A stretch of 64,000 nt of DNA from Nectonema munidae (GCA_030549495.1 JAUIRK010000915.1:248001-312000), one strand, 5' to 3'; shown: positions 41,201 through 47,439, numbered from the stretch's first letter. Made by a program: numbers and translations. Notes: a model not told the origin generated them from the sequence alone.

Positions 41201-44200
41201 CTAAAATGATACCAAACAAAGAAGATATCAGTCGTTTTACTACACCCTCACCAAAAAAAGAAGATATCAGTCGTTTTACTACACCCTCTGGTGAAGTTTC
41301 CTCAACATTTGTTTCAAAAAGTTCTCCCGTATCTTCTGACATTGAAGAAAAAACGCATAAAAAATCTAGAGATGATGTCGTTGTTGAAGAAAAAAAAGAA
41401 GAAAAAATAAAGAATTTGGAAGAAGAAGAAACTGTAAGGAATATAAAGGAAGAAGATACAGAGAGTTTAAAAGAAGAAAAAGTAGAGGATGTAGAAGTAA
41501 AAATTGCCGAAGATGTGAAAAAAGATTCAATTAAAAAGGTTATTTTTGCTCCGAGTTCTGAAAGTGAAGATGAGGAAGAACACACTATTGTTGAAAATAA
41601 AGAAAGTGTTGTTAAAGAAACTGAGAATCTCTCAGATGAAGAAGTTGACGATGTGAAAGAAATCTTTGAAAAGCTAGAAGATAAAGTAAAACCTATAGAA
41701 GAAGCAAGTGTTGTAACAGACGAAATGAAGTTCAACCAGGTTGAAAAAGAAGATATAGATTTTGTAGAAACAGTTCAAAATAAAGAAAGCCAAGTTTTCC
41801 CAGAAGTCAAAGAAGCTTTATCAATAAAGGATGATGAGTTCAAGGAAGTTGATACTCAAGACGTTGATGATGAAAAAGAAGGGATGTTGACCGAAAGAAA
41901 GACATCCGTAGAAGAAGAAAAAGTTGACCTTGTAGATACACCCCAAGAAAAAGAGAGCAAAGTTCTTCTAGAAGAGAAAGAAGCTTTAGAAATAAAGAAA
42001 GATAAGTTAAACGTAACATTAAAAAGTGCGTTGATTGATACTCAAGACGTTGAGGATAATAAAAAAGAGGACATCCTGGACGAAAGTACGACATTATTAG
42101 AGAAAGAAAAAGTAACGGATGAAGATAAGGAAAATGAAGCTTCTAAGGAACAAATTTTGGAACGAGAATTGGAAGAGCCTTTAGTGAAAGAACTTTTAAA
42201 GGAAAATGGTGAAATATCAAAGTTGGATGATGCGGAGAAAAAAGAATTTCTGTCTGAAGGATTACCCTTTGAGGATGAAAAATTAATTAGCGTTGAAGAG
42301 AAAAAGAAGGATAGAGAAGTAAAAATGCCTCTAACACTGGAAGAAAAACAAGATAATGTTTTAGATGAGATCGTAAAAGAAATTTCAGTCTTAGATGACG
42401 CAAAAGTTCCTGAAATTTTACAGTCTGATGAAGAGAGCTCTACCAGTGAAAATAATGAAAGTGAAACGAACGAGTCAGTAGAAGCTTCTATCTCTAGCAA
42501 AGTTGAAAAAAATGAAGATTTGGGAGACAAAAAACCTTCAATTATTGAAAAAAATCTTGAGGAAGGAGGTGATCTTGAAGATGAAGAAAACAAGCTAGTA
42601 GAAGCGCCTTTAACGCAAATTTCTAATAAATCAACGAATAACGTAATGCTTTTGAACGAGCAAGATAAAGAAAAGAGTAATGATATTCAAGACTTGGCTA
42701 TTGAAACTGGTGAGTCTAAAAGGGATTCTGTTTCATTAGAAAGTGAGGAAGTTGGAAAGGTTGCATCTGAATCTTTAGAAGAAAGCGCTTCTTTATCTTC
42801 AAAAGAAGTGAAATTATCTGAAAAAGTAGATGAAACAAGTCATTTCGAAGAAATTGAGAATAAAACAAGGGAATCCAATGAAGATGATAAACGCGCTCTT
42901 ACAGACATTGAAATGAAAATCGATGGAGCTGAGGTTAGTCTTTTAGAAAAACGAAGTAATGATGCGATTAAAGATCCAATTTTAGAAAAAGATGGTTCCG
43001 TTATTAAAGAAATTAGTGAAGCAGATTTATCCTCAAATAAGCTTGAAAAAGAAAGTAAACATTCCCTTACTTCTTCAGATCCAAATTCTGAATTCCAAAA
43101 AATGCTTAGAAGGCAGTCTGTTATAAGTCAACAAGATGAGCAGCTGGAGAAAAGAGTTTTTTTTGAAGATGAAGAAAAATCTTTAAGTAAATCAAGTAGT
43201 TCTTCCACATCATCCGTTAGTGAATTTTCGGATGAACCAACAGAATCGAGAGTATCTGAAGTAATTCTTGATTCTAAGAAAAATGAGACTTCCAAACCTG
43301 ATGAAACCACTATTCAAGACCAAGAAATAACAGATATAAAAGAACTAGAAAGTCCTGAAATTGAGCCAAAAACAGTTCAAAAGCAATTACCTGAAGAAAT
43401 TTTAGATACAAAAATAAATGATATTTTATTACCAGAGGTAGGTCATATAACACAAGCAGGAGAAGAAAATCATTTTAGAGAAGATAAAATAAATAAAGAA
43501 GAAATAGAGCATATTAAAACTGAAGAAAAACCCTTATTAGAACAAGATAGCAAAAATGAGATAATAAAAACTGAAGAAAAAATCGAAAGTCCTTTAGTAG
43601 AGAGCTCTGAATCTGGAAGTATTTCCAAATCAATAGAAAATTCTCTTTCCAAAGATATTATTATATCAGAATCTTCATCAAAAACGTCGTCGTTAACATC
43701 CATTATTGAAACTCTATTGAAGGAAACAGAGAACGTGCCGTTTGAAGGTATAATTTTTATATTCAATTCCTAAAAATAAGGGTAACTTTATCTTTTATAG
43801 ATCAGCCGCCATCACTATTACAAGAATTGAGACAACTGGTAGCTTATGAGGGTGATACGCTTAAACTCGAGTGTAAATTTTCTAATGCAGAAAATTTTAC
43901 TTGGTTCTTCAATGGCGAGGCAACACTCTAATACAATTTATAAATATGCTAATAGGTAGGCTTTTTGTTTCAGGAAATCCAAAGCAATGATTCGTATGAA
44001 GCAATGATTGATTTGGATGGAAGTAATTCCTTGTTCATTTCAAATATTTGTATCGCGCAACAAGGCAAGTATTCATGCACTGCTGAGAACTCCTTTGGCT
44101 CCACCACAACACACTCGAACGTCGAAATTTGTAAAAAAGATGAAGAGATTTCGGAAGCACATGACATCGTATTAATCACGAAACTTACCGATTCAATTTG

Positions 44201-46481
44201 TGAAGTTGGCGAAAACATGACCTTTTCCTTCGAATATGAAGGTTATTCTCCTTTATTTAATTTGATCAGTCTTCTTTCAAATAGTGTGTCCAAAAAGTTG
44301 AGGTTCTCTCAGGAAGTTTAACATTCCACGAAAAAAATTGTATACATTTTATTATTTATAAATTTGAACGAAAATAGAAGCGAAGAAATAATAGAGCCTT
44401 TTTTGTTTCCACCAAGATCTTATCATATTGGTGAAAAACTCTTTCGTGATCTACAGAAGTTGGCTTTATAAGGTTTATGAACATGTCTTTTCCTTCACAA
44501 TATCTACAGTACCACAGTGAAAAAGGAACACCTTTTTAAGAGTAAGCAAAAATCAAAAACAAACCACGAATGTTGAATTTTTGTTCTTTGATTTAAAATG
44601 AGATCAATACAAATTGCTTCATCTTTCTATTAACCCTTTCGTGACCAGAAAAATCAGACGATATTTATTAAAAAGCAGAAGATTCATATACAAATCTATT
44701 TGAAAAAGCAGACGAAGGTAAAATTGTTTATGTATCATATATGATACACTGGTCACGAAAGGGTTATTAATAAGAGCTATGCATATTTGTGCTAGTGCTT
44801 TTATGTATAAAAATTTATAATGATTTTCTCAAACGAAATTGAAAAAAGCTTTTATGCAAATCCCATGCACTATCCAGATATCCGTGAATTCGTTGACAAG
44901 CAATCCCTGGGTGTACAACTTAAACCTACTTAAATATTTTGTAATATTTTTATTCTATTTTTCAGAATTTTTTACCATTGAACAAATACAATTTATTTTT
45001 TTTGAAACTTAATTTTTCATTTTGGGTTCTATATTCATGAGTTTAAACTTTTTAGGGTAACCTGACGTCACGATTTGCGAAGGAATATGAAGACTTTTGA
45101 GAGAAAAATTTTAGTCTGTTTTTTTCTCTAAAACTAAAAATGATCAATTTTTTTCTTTTATATAATTTTTATATACCTTTAATATTAATAAGTTACACTT
45201 TACATTTATTTTATTAAAACAAAAAAACTAATGCGTATTTTGAGCTAATTATATTATTTTGATTATTTAAAAACGAGCAACGTTTCTATATTCAATATAT
45301 AATTGAGTATTTTGATTGATAGTTTTTTCAATTTGAAAACTAATTTTTATTTAAATTTTTATTAAAAAATGCTACATTTTTTTTTACAATATAAAAATTA
45401 TTTATTTTGTTGTTTTTATTTTATAGTTTATTTAAAAAATCATCTACAAATTCTGATATATTTTTATTCAATTTTTACTTAAATTTAGATTCTAAAAGTT
45501 AGAAATTCAAATAATAACTAAAAAGATGGTGTGTTTTTTCAGAGAATCTTTCTAAAAAATATCCATTTTGAAAGAGATCACAATGAACATCAAGTTGCTT
45601 AATTTTTTCGATTTAGGTGTCAATAAGCGAGATTTAAAAGGATTAGAAAAAGTCGAAATTTCATCTTACTTTAACCCATTTACGACCAATGTTCCTCCCA
45701 TTTTGGAACATAAGTAATATCATCTTCGTCTGCTTTTTTCAATGACTTTGAATATAAATCGTCTGCGTTTTTTTAGATATCGTCTGCTTTGCTTGGTCGT
45801 AAATGGGTTAATGAAAAAATGAATAACTTCTGTTAAAAGCAGCTGTTGATGAAGTGTTTTCATACGATTTTATTAGACATGTATTGGATTAGCATTTTTT
45901 TGTTATTAATGCATTGAGCGGTTAAAATGCTATCCTATTAATCAAACGAATCATCTATTTGCATCAAGCAATAACTAGTTGCACAAGTGTTATGCAAAAA
46001 CAAAGGGACCCATTGCAAACAAGTCAATTAGTATTTTTTCAATAAAAAGATCCATTCATTAGAAAATTTGGTTTTTTATAGGTTGTCCAGATCCAAATAT
46101 CGAATGGACCTTCAATGCAGAACCCATTTTAGCAGAAAATGTGGAAATTAGTGTAGAAGACGATCGACGAGTCTTTTTAACTATTTCCAAAACTGTGAAG
46201 GAAAATGCGGGCATCTACGTCTGTTCGATCAGTGATCGGAAAGATAAGCTAAACAAGAAAGCTGCCTACACTGATATGACTCTTAGAGTCGTTTCTCCTG
46301 AAGCGAACAATACTTCCCGTAAGTTCTTACTTCTCTGAAACTCTGCTTCATATATGTTCATTTTTTAGAAAAGGATAAAAGCCAAACTTCTTCATTCGAA
46401 TCAGACAGCAATTCGTCTTCCGACTCTGAAAAAGAAGAAAGTATCATCCTTCCTAAGAAGTCTACGCCATTAAACGACTGA
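10509..46481 (+). CDS. Large muscle-type Ig/FnIII scaffold protein (titin/twitchin/stretchin class), 24 exons
   Basis: Inferred giant sarcomere-type adhesion and spacer protein. Hand-assembled splicing of 24 exons gives 7,620 coding nt (2,540 codons with stop), and all 23 junctions agree in phase. Approximate order by residue: disordered leader 1-225, Ig1 226-315, Fn1 316-415, Fn2 418-517, Ig2 520-612, Fn3 613-718, Fn4 720-815, Fn5 820-925, Ig3 930-1020, Ig4 1021-1113, Fn6 1114-1212, Fn7 1214-1310, Ig5 1315-1409, Glu/Lys-rich PEVK-like 1410-2294, Ig6 2295-2390, Ig7 2400-2500, Ser/acidic tail. Introns at the edges of many modules are phase 1; those inside domains include phases 0 and 2. Several Ig domains lack the canonical cysteine pair, as is common in titin-type intracellular Igs. 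There is no signal peptide, membrane segment, kinase, SH3 or RhoGEF domain, so obscurin, full twitchin and MLCK are not matched in the window. Exon 4 is present twice. A short or kinase-less stretchin/titin relative is the best guess; orthology is unproven. Confidence 0.8.
11230..12971. other. Intron 1
   Basis: Contains a minus-oriented SINE copy (12,528-12,662) and a perfect 7-bp hairpin GTCGGAC/GTCCGAC at 12,161-12,181. Otherwise no coding segment or RNA gene was recognised. Confidence 0.5.
12528..12662 (-). repeat. tRNA-derived SINE, copy 2 (degenerate)
   Basis: Reverse-oriented relative of the 6.7 kb SINE. The shared parts are ATTTTCATCGAAAAGGCACA, the central AAGCAAGCTTGATGCGG and the end TTACTCACGCCC. 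Its B-box is mutated, so it should not be transcribed by Pol III. Confidence 0.6.
12972..13083 (+). CDS. Exon 2: middle of Ig1
   Basis: The acceptor TTACAG gives a phase-1 entry that fits exon 1. The translation contains NVRWLIANNKTADLSNCG, a C-strand Trp motif, then GEFIIRKEIQ. Joined to exon 3 this makes a plausible E-F strand region. The donor GA|GTATCT leaves phase 2; the same GTATCT hexamer is used by exon 6. The front of this Ig (A/B strands) is short and unconventional. The exon is small, found by eye, and less certain than the others. Confidence 0.55.
13589..15507 (-). mobile_element. hAT DNA transposon, decayed, hosting a nested MITE
   Basis: Ends TAGAGTTTAAT and ATTAAACCCTA form imperfect inverted repeats, flanked by 8-bp GTCCCAAC (13,581-13,588) and GTCCCGAC (15,508-15,515). 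Subterminal TCTCGAGA motifs recur at both ends. Minus-strand fragments are a middle part with CYAHTIHLAVCDVLYK (15,049-15,345), a linker (14,225-14,512), and the C-terminal dimerisation region with PPTSTECERVFSSVG (13,790-14,053). That last motif is diagnostic of hAT transposases. The frames are broken and interrupted by the MITE at 14,769. Confidence 0.88.
14769..15090. mobile_element. hAT-type MITE nested in a hAT transposase
   Basis: The 322-bp element starts CAGGGGTCGGCAAA and ends TTTGCCAATCCCTG, near-perfect inverted repeats. It is bounded by exact 8-bp duplications GTCTAAAT at 14,761-14,768 and 15,091-15,098. It has no coding capacity. Internal GGGGTCGATA blocks repeat near both ends. 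The exact target duplication suggests it landed more recently than its host element decayed. Confidence 0.92.
15731..15750. repeat. Lone hAT-like terminal repeat
   Basis: AAAAAGTTTGAAAAACGCTG resembles a 3' hAT terminus (reverse complement CAGCGTTTTTCAAAC). The preceding 15,516-15,730 with GGGTCGTGAC and GGGTCGCGAT is probably its subterminal part. No partner end or target duplication was found. Confidence 0.4.
16179..16470. repeat. 26-bp inverted repeat bracketing a SINE
   Basis: The left arm GTGAAAAAAGAATAGTATTG (16,179 onward, to GGAAGCT) and the right arm at 16,445-16,470 are reverse complements with about two mismatches. A SINE copy sits between them at 16,238-16,383. This may be a MITE that received a SINE; no target duplication was identified. 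Confidence 0.6.
16238..16383 (+). repeat. tRNA-derived SINE, copy 3
   Basis: Perfect B-box GGTTCGATCCC at 16,286-16,296. The head GGGGGGCGTGAGTAATTAGG, the middle ATCAAGCCTACTTTCT and the tail AAAACACCCCACGG closely follow copy 1 at 6.7 kb. It is the best preserved copy together with copy 1. Confidence 0.7.
19520..20260 (-). mobile_element. piggyBac-like transposase remnant
   Basis: Minus-strand translation of 19,520-19,903 carries the C-terminal piggyBac block NQMLRAYTTYKTSRRWRMVH followed by LDMASLNTSLIV, comparable with the family's DQM...YT..RK..RWPM...LDMA..NAY. Upstream, in other frames, are RRNCPIKVYAPSKPGKWRIK and IGQVIEVPEDEDTFLI, again piggyBac-like (DDE_Tnp_1_7). The Asp residues of the family's GVDxxDQM motif read VEKSNQM here, and the frames are shifted, so it is dead. 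Terminal repeats and TTAA sites were not located. Confidence 0.75.
20756..21336. mobile_element. Mutator-like MITE with long TTCATCG-array terminal repeats
   Basis: The 581-bp element is flanked by exact 9-bp duplications GGTATGGTC (20,747-20,755 and 21,337-21,345). Its ~115-bp arms are imperfect inverted repeats, each with about seven spaced copies of TTCATCG (GTAATTTCATCG, GTAAATTCATCG, GTATTTTCATCG). The ~360-bp centre has no recognised protein; an open frame at 20,745-21,137 starts inside the arm and is AT-driven. A 9-bp duplication with long arms is typical of Mutator-like (MULE) elements. Family assignment rests on these two traits only. Confidence 0.75.
21639..21790 (+). CDS. Exon 3: end of Ig1 and start of Fn1
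   Basis: Translation contains ACYINIPSVEIADSGLYSLR, a classic Ig E-F strand with the DxGxY motif but Leu/Ser where the F-strand Cys usually sits. Then comes FDKPSPPLKVKV, an Ig-to-FnIII linker. The phase from exon 2 selects the acceptor ACGAG at 21,638. A stronger-looking TTAG acceptor ends at 21,630 and would need a phase-0 upstream exon. The donor C|GTATGG leaves phase 1, completing Arg with exon 4. Confidence 0.8.
21791..24548. other. Intron 3
   Basis: AT-rich. It holds a degenerate minus-oriented SINE (22,101-22,200) and the left boundary of the 869-bp duplication at about 24,175. No other coding segment was recognised. Confidence 0.5.
22101..22200 (-). repeat. tRNA-derived SINE, copy 4 (partial)
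   Basis: Reverse-oriented, sharing GGTGTTTTCATCGAGAAGG, GAACTATGAGAAAGTAGGCT and a mutated B-box (GGATCGAACCC). The head of the element is missing. Confidence 0.6.
24549..24697 (+). CDS. Exon 4 (first copy): core of Fn1
   Basis: 149 nt, entering in phase 1 and leaving in phase 0. It encodes LSGEDVSLSWQPPSCFGGER, the FnIII B-C strand with its Trp, followed by DVFYVVEVKEED. It joins exon 3 (C|GA, Arg) and exon 5 (IKGLKIGELYNVNV). An identical copy lies at 25,418-25,566. Only one can be used in a continuous frame, because including both shifts the frame. Confidence 0.85.
25418..25566 (+). CDS. Exon 4 (duplicate copy)
   Basis: Same sequence and same splice sites as 24,549-24,697. Because the exon is 149 nt (not a multiple of three) and its ends are in phases 1 and 0, splicing both copies in series would break the reading frame. 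It is either an alternative, mutually exclusive copy coding for the same residues, a skipped copy, or an assembly duplicate. Confidence 0.7.
26295..26508 (+). CDS. Exon 5: end of Fn1, start of Fn2
   Basis: The acceptor CAATAG gives phase 0. IKGLKIGELYNVNVIAGNDN is the FnIII E-F strand with its Tyr. A proline-rich linker NPPQPPSQP leads into Fn2 (NFVKLEWNEPSSDGGS). The donor G|GTAAGT is phase 1. Confidence 0.9.
26509..27015. other. Intron 5
   Basis: An imperfect inverted repeat built on GGAAGTCGGAAG / CTTCCGACTTC lies near 26,568-26,620. No gene was seen. Confidence 0.45.
27016..27228 (+). CDS. Exon 6: second half of Fn2
   Basis: Begins by completing Gly, then YLVEQQ (FnIII C strand), LSPSKSYKFRVSALNKAGYG (F strand and the Asn-Lys-Ala-Gly loop) and the end FQPREPP. 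The donor A|GTATCT is phase 1 and pairs with exon 7 to complete Lys. Confidence 0.9.
27272..29349 (-). mobile_element. hAT DNA transposon in intron 6, decayed
   Basis: Exact 12-bp inverted ends CAGTGTTGCCAG / CTGGCAACACTG with 8-bp TATATATA on both sides. Both ends carry dense AAAATCCGTA motifs (subterminal repeats, probable transposase sites). Minus-strand remnants are a DDE-region block YYSLMMDESTDRGDRKHAAI (28,205-28,549) and a C-terminal block LVLLHSNADCERLF (27,635-27,931), both hAT. Frames between them are broken. It inserted 44 bp after an exon donor and is apparently tolerated. Confidence 0.92.
29568..29704. repeat. Dispersed repeat shared with the 55.8 kb LINE region
   Basis: The segment from CTGTAATAAGAAAGC through AGCTTATAAACACAAAGAGA closely matches 55,794-55,945; the latter has a short insertion (GATAACATCTAGAGCC). 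It has no coding sense here. It may be a small element or part of a LINE. Confidence 0.7.
30789..30907 (+). CDS. Exon 7: first half of Ig2
   Basis: KAPVIHSDLIHYECSARLGS, then DVRIVIPFTAYPSPSVRWFF. The spacing to the Trp is that of a normal Ig B-C region, but the B-strand Cys is replaced (IVIPF). It leaves in phase 0 at GTAAGC. Confidence 0.9.
31377..31735 (+). CDS. Exon 8: second half of Ig2 and first half of Fn3
   Basis: KKVDITHSPNYEFF, then HCHVVLHIASVQYANIGDHS (Ig E-F, no F-strand Cys), the linker GPPMPPIGP, and Fn3 with LRISWTPV and IAYIVEYLE. The donor at 31,736 (GTTAAT) is weak. A consensus GTAAGT donor lies 30 nt downstream at 31,766 in the same phase (2) and would add ten hydrophobic residues in the C'-E loop. 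I prefer the shorter form by domain length. Confidence 0.82.
31798..31919 (+). CDS. Exon 9: end of Fn3
   Basis: LIVKNLNYGSTYLFRVKAQN then KHGFSDYL, a textbook FnIII E-F-G. The donor C|GTATTT is non-strong and phase 1. The intron before it is very short with the 31,736 donor. Confidence 0.82.
31920..33797. other. Intron 9 with a partial exon 8 copy
   Basis: Contains a truncated duplicate of the intron 7/exon 8 junction at 32,566-32,752, described separately. The remainder is AT-rich with no other feature seen. Confidence 0.5.
32566..32752 (+). pseudogene. Truncated duplicate of the start of exon 8
   Basis: About 185 bp matching 31,273-31,462 with roughly a dozen differences, including the CTTTAG acceptor and the first ~32 codons (KKVDITHFSNYEFF, then HCHVVLHIAS). 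The copy stops before the end of the Ig domain and runs into a stop, with no donor. It is a decoy exon from a second local duplication, older than the exon 4 one. Confidence 0.9.
33798..33983 (+). CDS. Exon 10: first half of Fn4
   Basis: Opens with VPSSPGCPEVVFVDDNSVHF, then EWQKPFDDGG, a strongly conserved FnIII A-C region with the W-x-P-P-like and DGG motifs. Enters in phase 1, leaves in phase 1 at GTAAGC. Confidence 0.92.
34697..34915 (+). CDS. Exon 11: end of Fn4 and start of Fn5
   Basis: KGLDPNSEYEFRVKAVNAVG then FSEFSP ends Fn4. Then KPGKPHTPRISSLGKNYIDI begins Fn5, in which the usual B-strand Trp position reads ISCTAI. Phase 1 at both ends. Confidence 0.92.
34916..35302. other. Intron 11
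   Basis: 387 bp, AT- and pyrimidine-rich, with a clear polypyrimidine tract before the CAG acceptor. No other feature seen. Confidence 0.5.
35303..35618 (+). CDS. Exon 12: end of Fn5 and first half of Ig3
   Basis: GYILEYALENSFAWQRF, EENEVYKFRLITKNSVGESE (Fn5 F-G), then NQPSIIVPLFDIVQVPNSEL and HPLSAKW for Ig3 up to the C-strand Trp. The donor TG|GTAAAT splits the Trp codon, phase 2. Confidence 0.92.
35619..37871. other. Intron 12
   Basis: AT-rich 2.25 kb with A/T runs and TAA microsatellites. No transposon with defined ends and no coding exon was recognised. Confidence 0.45.
37872..38050 (+). CDS. Exon 13: second half of Ig3
   Basis: Completes Trp, then FKNKAEIDATVQ, FQLNLPDFKISDEGKYACCV (DxGxYxC intact) and FNEFGSAYSS. 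The donor T|GTATAT is phase 1. Confidence 0.92.
38168..38446 (+). CDS. Exon 14: complete Ig4
   Basis: A single-exon Ig module, phase 1 to phase 1 (279 nt): PPTLIKAQKSVSLNEGAPAR, then YKIKKDDVSV, and ILDIVAKKDEGSYEITISNE. The B- and F-strand cysteines are absent. A symmetric 1-1 module of this kind can be duplicated or skipped without frame loss. Confidence 0.92.
38512..38684 (+). CDS. Exon 15: first half of Fn6
   Basis: GLPGPPKGPLLVSSD, EIRLSWNLPENNGGSSINYY and ILEKK, a canonical FnIII with Trp and NGG. Leaves in phase 0 at GTATTA. Confidence 0.92.
38742..38871 (+). CDS. Exon 16: second half of Fn6
   Basis: LKECMFRVAAVNDKGQGAWL is the F-G region. The donor A|GTAACA is phase 1. Beyond it the frame stays open for some 60 codons into a repeat, which is read-through rather than coding. 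Confidence 0.9.
38872..40333. other. Intron 16 with homopolymer C tract
   Basis: Has a run of 14 C at 39,005-39,018 beside GGGGGCGAAACCGCC, a local hairpin-prone GC patch in AT-rich DNA that may mark an element end. No exon was seen. Confidence 0.5.
40334..40630 (+). CDS. Exon 17: complete Fn7
   Basis: Single-exon FnIII, phase 1-1: TPSSVRNAKIAKTSETVATI, then WWEFPDNMGTGDFIGFAVEM and CQFRIFAINASGKGPSEY. Confidence 0.92.
40684..40798 (+). CDS. Exon 18: first half of Ig5
   Basis: KKKETIVVKIPLCNSTGERG, then ILVLECLIDSPDGSAFFW, with the B-strand Cys and C-strand Trp present. Introns on both sides are 53 nt. The donor splits Trp (TG|G), phase 2, as in exon 12. Confidence 0.9.
40852..41024 (+). 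CDS. Exon 19: second half of Ig5
   Basis: YKDEIEILNSAKYNIYKV, MIHDFEREDQGNYKCVVKYG (DxGxYxC intact). The donor C|GTAAAC is phase 1. Confidence 0.92.
41093..43747 (+). CDS. Exon 20: giant Glu/Lys-rich PEVK-like segment
   Basis: A single 2,655-nt exon, phase 1-1, coding about 885 residues dominated by E, K, D, S, V and L. There are almost no Cys or Trp. This is the composition of the elastic or disordered spacers in titin, sallimus and stretchin. Internal repeats: a 13-residue tandem KEDISRFTTPS pair near 41,219-41,289, and a ~60-residue pair around 41,743-42,100 with shared KES-V, KEAL-IK and DTQDV elements. Ser clusters occur near 43,185-43,220 and 43,600-43,700. Some stretches could form charged single helices. 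Antisense open frames here are by-products of the GAA/AAA codon bias. Confidence 0.92.
43801..43919 (+). CDS. Exon 21: first half of Ig6
   Basis: DQPPSLLQELRQLVAYEGDT, LKLECKFSNAENFTWFFNGE. No GT donor exists before the in-frame stop. The only fitting boundary is GAG|GCAACA, a GC donor in phase 0 that matches the next exon's phase-0 CAG acceptor at 43,973. Confidence 0.85.
43974..44241 (+). CDS. Exon 22: second half of Ig6 and first half of Ig7
   Basis: EIQSNDSYEAMIDLDGSNSL, IAQQGKYSCTAENSFGSTTT, then linker KKDEEISEAHD and Ig7 ENMTFSFEYEG. The donor G|GTTATT is weak, but phase 1 matches exon 23 and rebuilds EGCPDPNIEW. Confidence 0.88.
44634..44763. mobile_element. piggyBac-type MITE a
   Basis: Terminal repeats CCCTTTCGTGACCAG / CTGGTCACGAAAGGG (15 bp, perfect), TTAA on the left and TTAT on the right. 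The core has ATCAGACGATAT and AGCAGACGAAGG. Confidence 0.85.
45675..45807. mobile_element. piggyBac-type MITE b
   Basis: Terminal repeats CCCATTTACGACCA / TGGTCGTAAATGGG, perfect, with TTAA on both sides. The core motifs are CTTCGTCTGCTTTTTTCAAT and ATATCGTCTGCTTTG, the reverse complement of the motifs in copy a. Confidence 0.9.
46082..46318 (+). CDS. Exon 23: second half of Ig7
   Basis: CPDPNIEWTFNAEPILAENV, VFLTISKTVKENAGIYVCSI, with Trp and F-strand Cys intact. The donor C|GTAAGT is phase 1. Confidence 0.92.
46369..46481 (+). CDS. Exon 24: C-terminal tail and stop
   Basis: Encodes a 37-residue tail, QKDKSQTSSFESDSNSSSDS then EKEESIILPKKSTPLND and TGA at 46,479-46,481. The Ser/Asp/Glu run looks like a casein kinase 2 target. 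The preceding intron is only 50 nt. Confidence 0.88.
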
Positions 46482-46977
46482 AGGATGAATGCTCGCCATA
46501 ATTTTGTTACTTTCGAAAAATGCTGTGAAAATACTCTAAAATATTATTCTATAAAAAATGACAATATCAAAAGAAATTTGCCTTTTTCAGCGTTCACTCC
46601 CGAGAAATTATTCACGAAAGTTTCTTTGTTTTTATAATTATTGTTAGTGATCATTCTTAAAATACATGCAATCCATTTTTAAATTACATTATATAAATTG
46701 CTTTGTCCACAAAGTTTGTGTACCTTCTATGTGCTCTTTGTTATCAATTCTACCTTATTTATTTTTATACTTTTCTAATTTTTATCAAGGTTAATAAACT
46801 GCTTTCTTCATGATTAATATCCTCAATGTTGACAAGAAAAATCATTAAATTTTTGTTTATTAAATTAATTACAAAACCCTATAAATATTAATTAATTCTC
46901 AGCTATTTGTTCAATAGGACCAGGGACTGTGCATAAAAACCCTTTACTATAAATTGATAGACTAATTTTTCAATAAA
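46482..46977 (+). terminator. 3' UTR with candidate polyadenylation signals
   Basis: AATAAA occurs at 46,793-46,798 and again at 46,972-46,977 downstream of the stop codon. Either could define the transcript end. Confidence 0.5.
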
Positions 46978-47309
46978 AATCTATTTATTGTTGATGAATA
47001 TTTTTATTATATTTCATTTTTCTTTGATACTTTGCAGCTTTTCTTTCGTGCTTTAGTACTAAACATATATATATGGATAAATTTGCGGTTTGTCTCGATT
47101 TATTTCGAAAATAAAAATATACTTAGTTTAATGAAAAAACTATTTGCTATTGCTAGATAATTTTGAACAGTATTTATTCAAAAGGAAACGATGAAAATCA
47201 TTTTCATTGATTTTTACATGTCCAGTTAATAATAAATAGTTTGCTATTTCTTTGATTCCTAGACATTTCTGAGAAATTTTTGCCTTATTACGTGATACTT
47301 TTGTCTTAA

Positions 47310-47397
47310 CCCTATTAGTGCTGGGCAAAATTTGTCCGCTCCTGGGGGGGGGGAGGGGGGCGTAAAGTGCCCCCCCCCCCCTATTTTTCTCAGATAT
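47310..47397. repeat. G-run/C-run hairpin block, copy 1
   Basis: TTAGTGCTGGGCAAAATTTG, then ten G, A, six G, CGTAAAGTG and twelve C, then CTATTTTTCTCAGATAT. The G and C runs are complementary and 9-10 nt apart, so a very stable hairpin (or G-quadruplex) is possible. A second copy closes the satellite at 48,645. A TTAA precedes the block. Confidence 0.8.
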
Positions 47398-47439
47398 TAA
47401 TAAGTTTTTATAAATATTTTTAATGTTACATATATATTT

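Larger units (their letters stand above)
44242..46081. other. Intron 22 with two piggyBac-type MITEs
   Basis: 1.84 kb, AT-rich, carrying MITEs at 44,634-44,763 and 45,675-45,807. Nothing else recognised. Confidence 0.6.

Noticed and set aside
41142-43766. Long antisense open frames opposite the PEVK exon
   Set aside because: They are Ser/Phe/Leu-rich mirror images of GAA/AAA/GAT codons, with no domains or splice logic.
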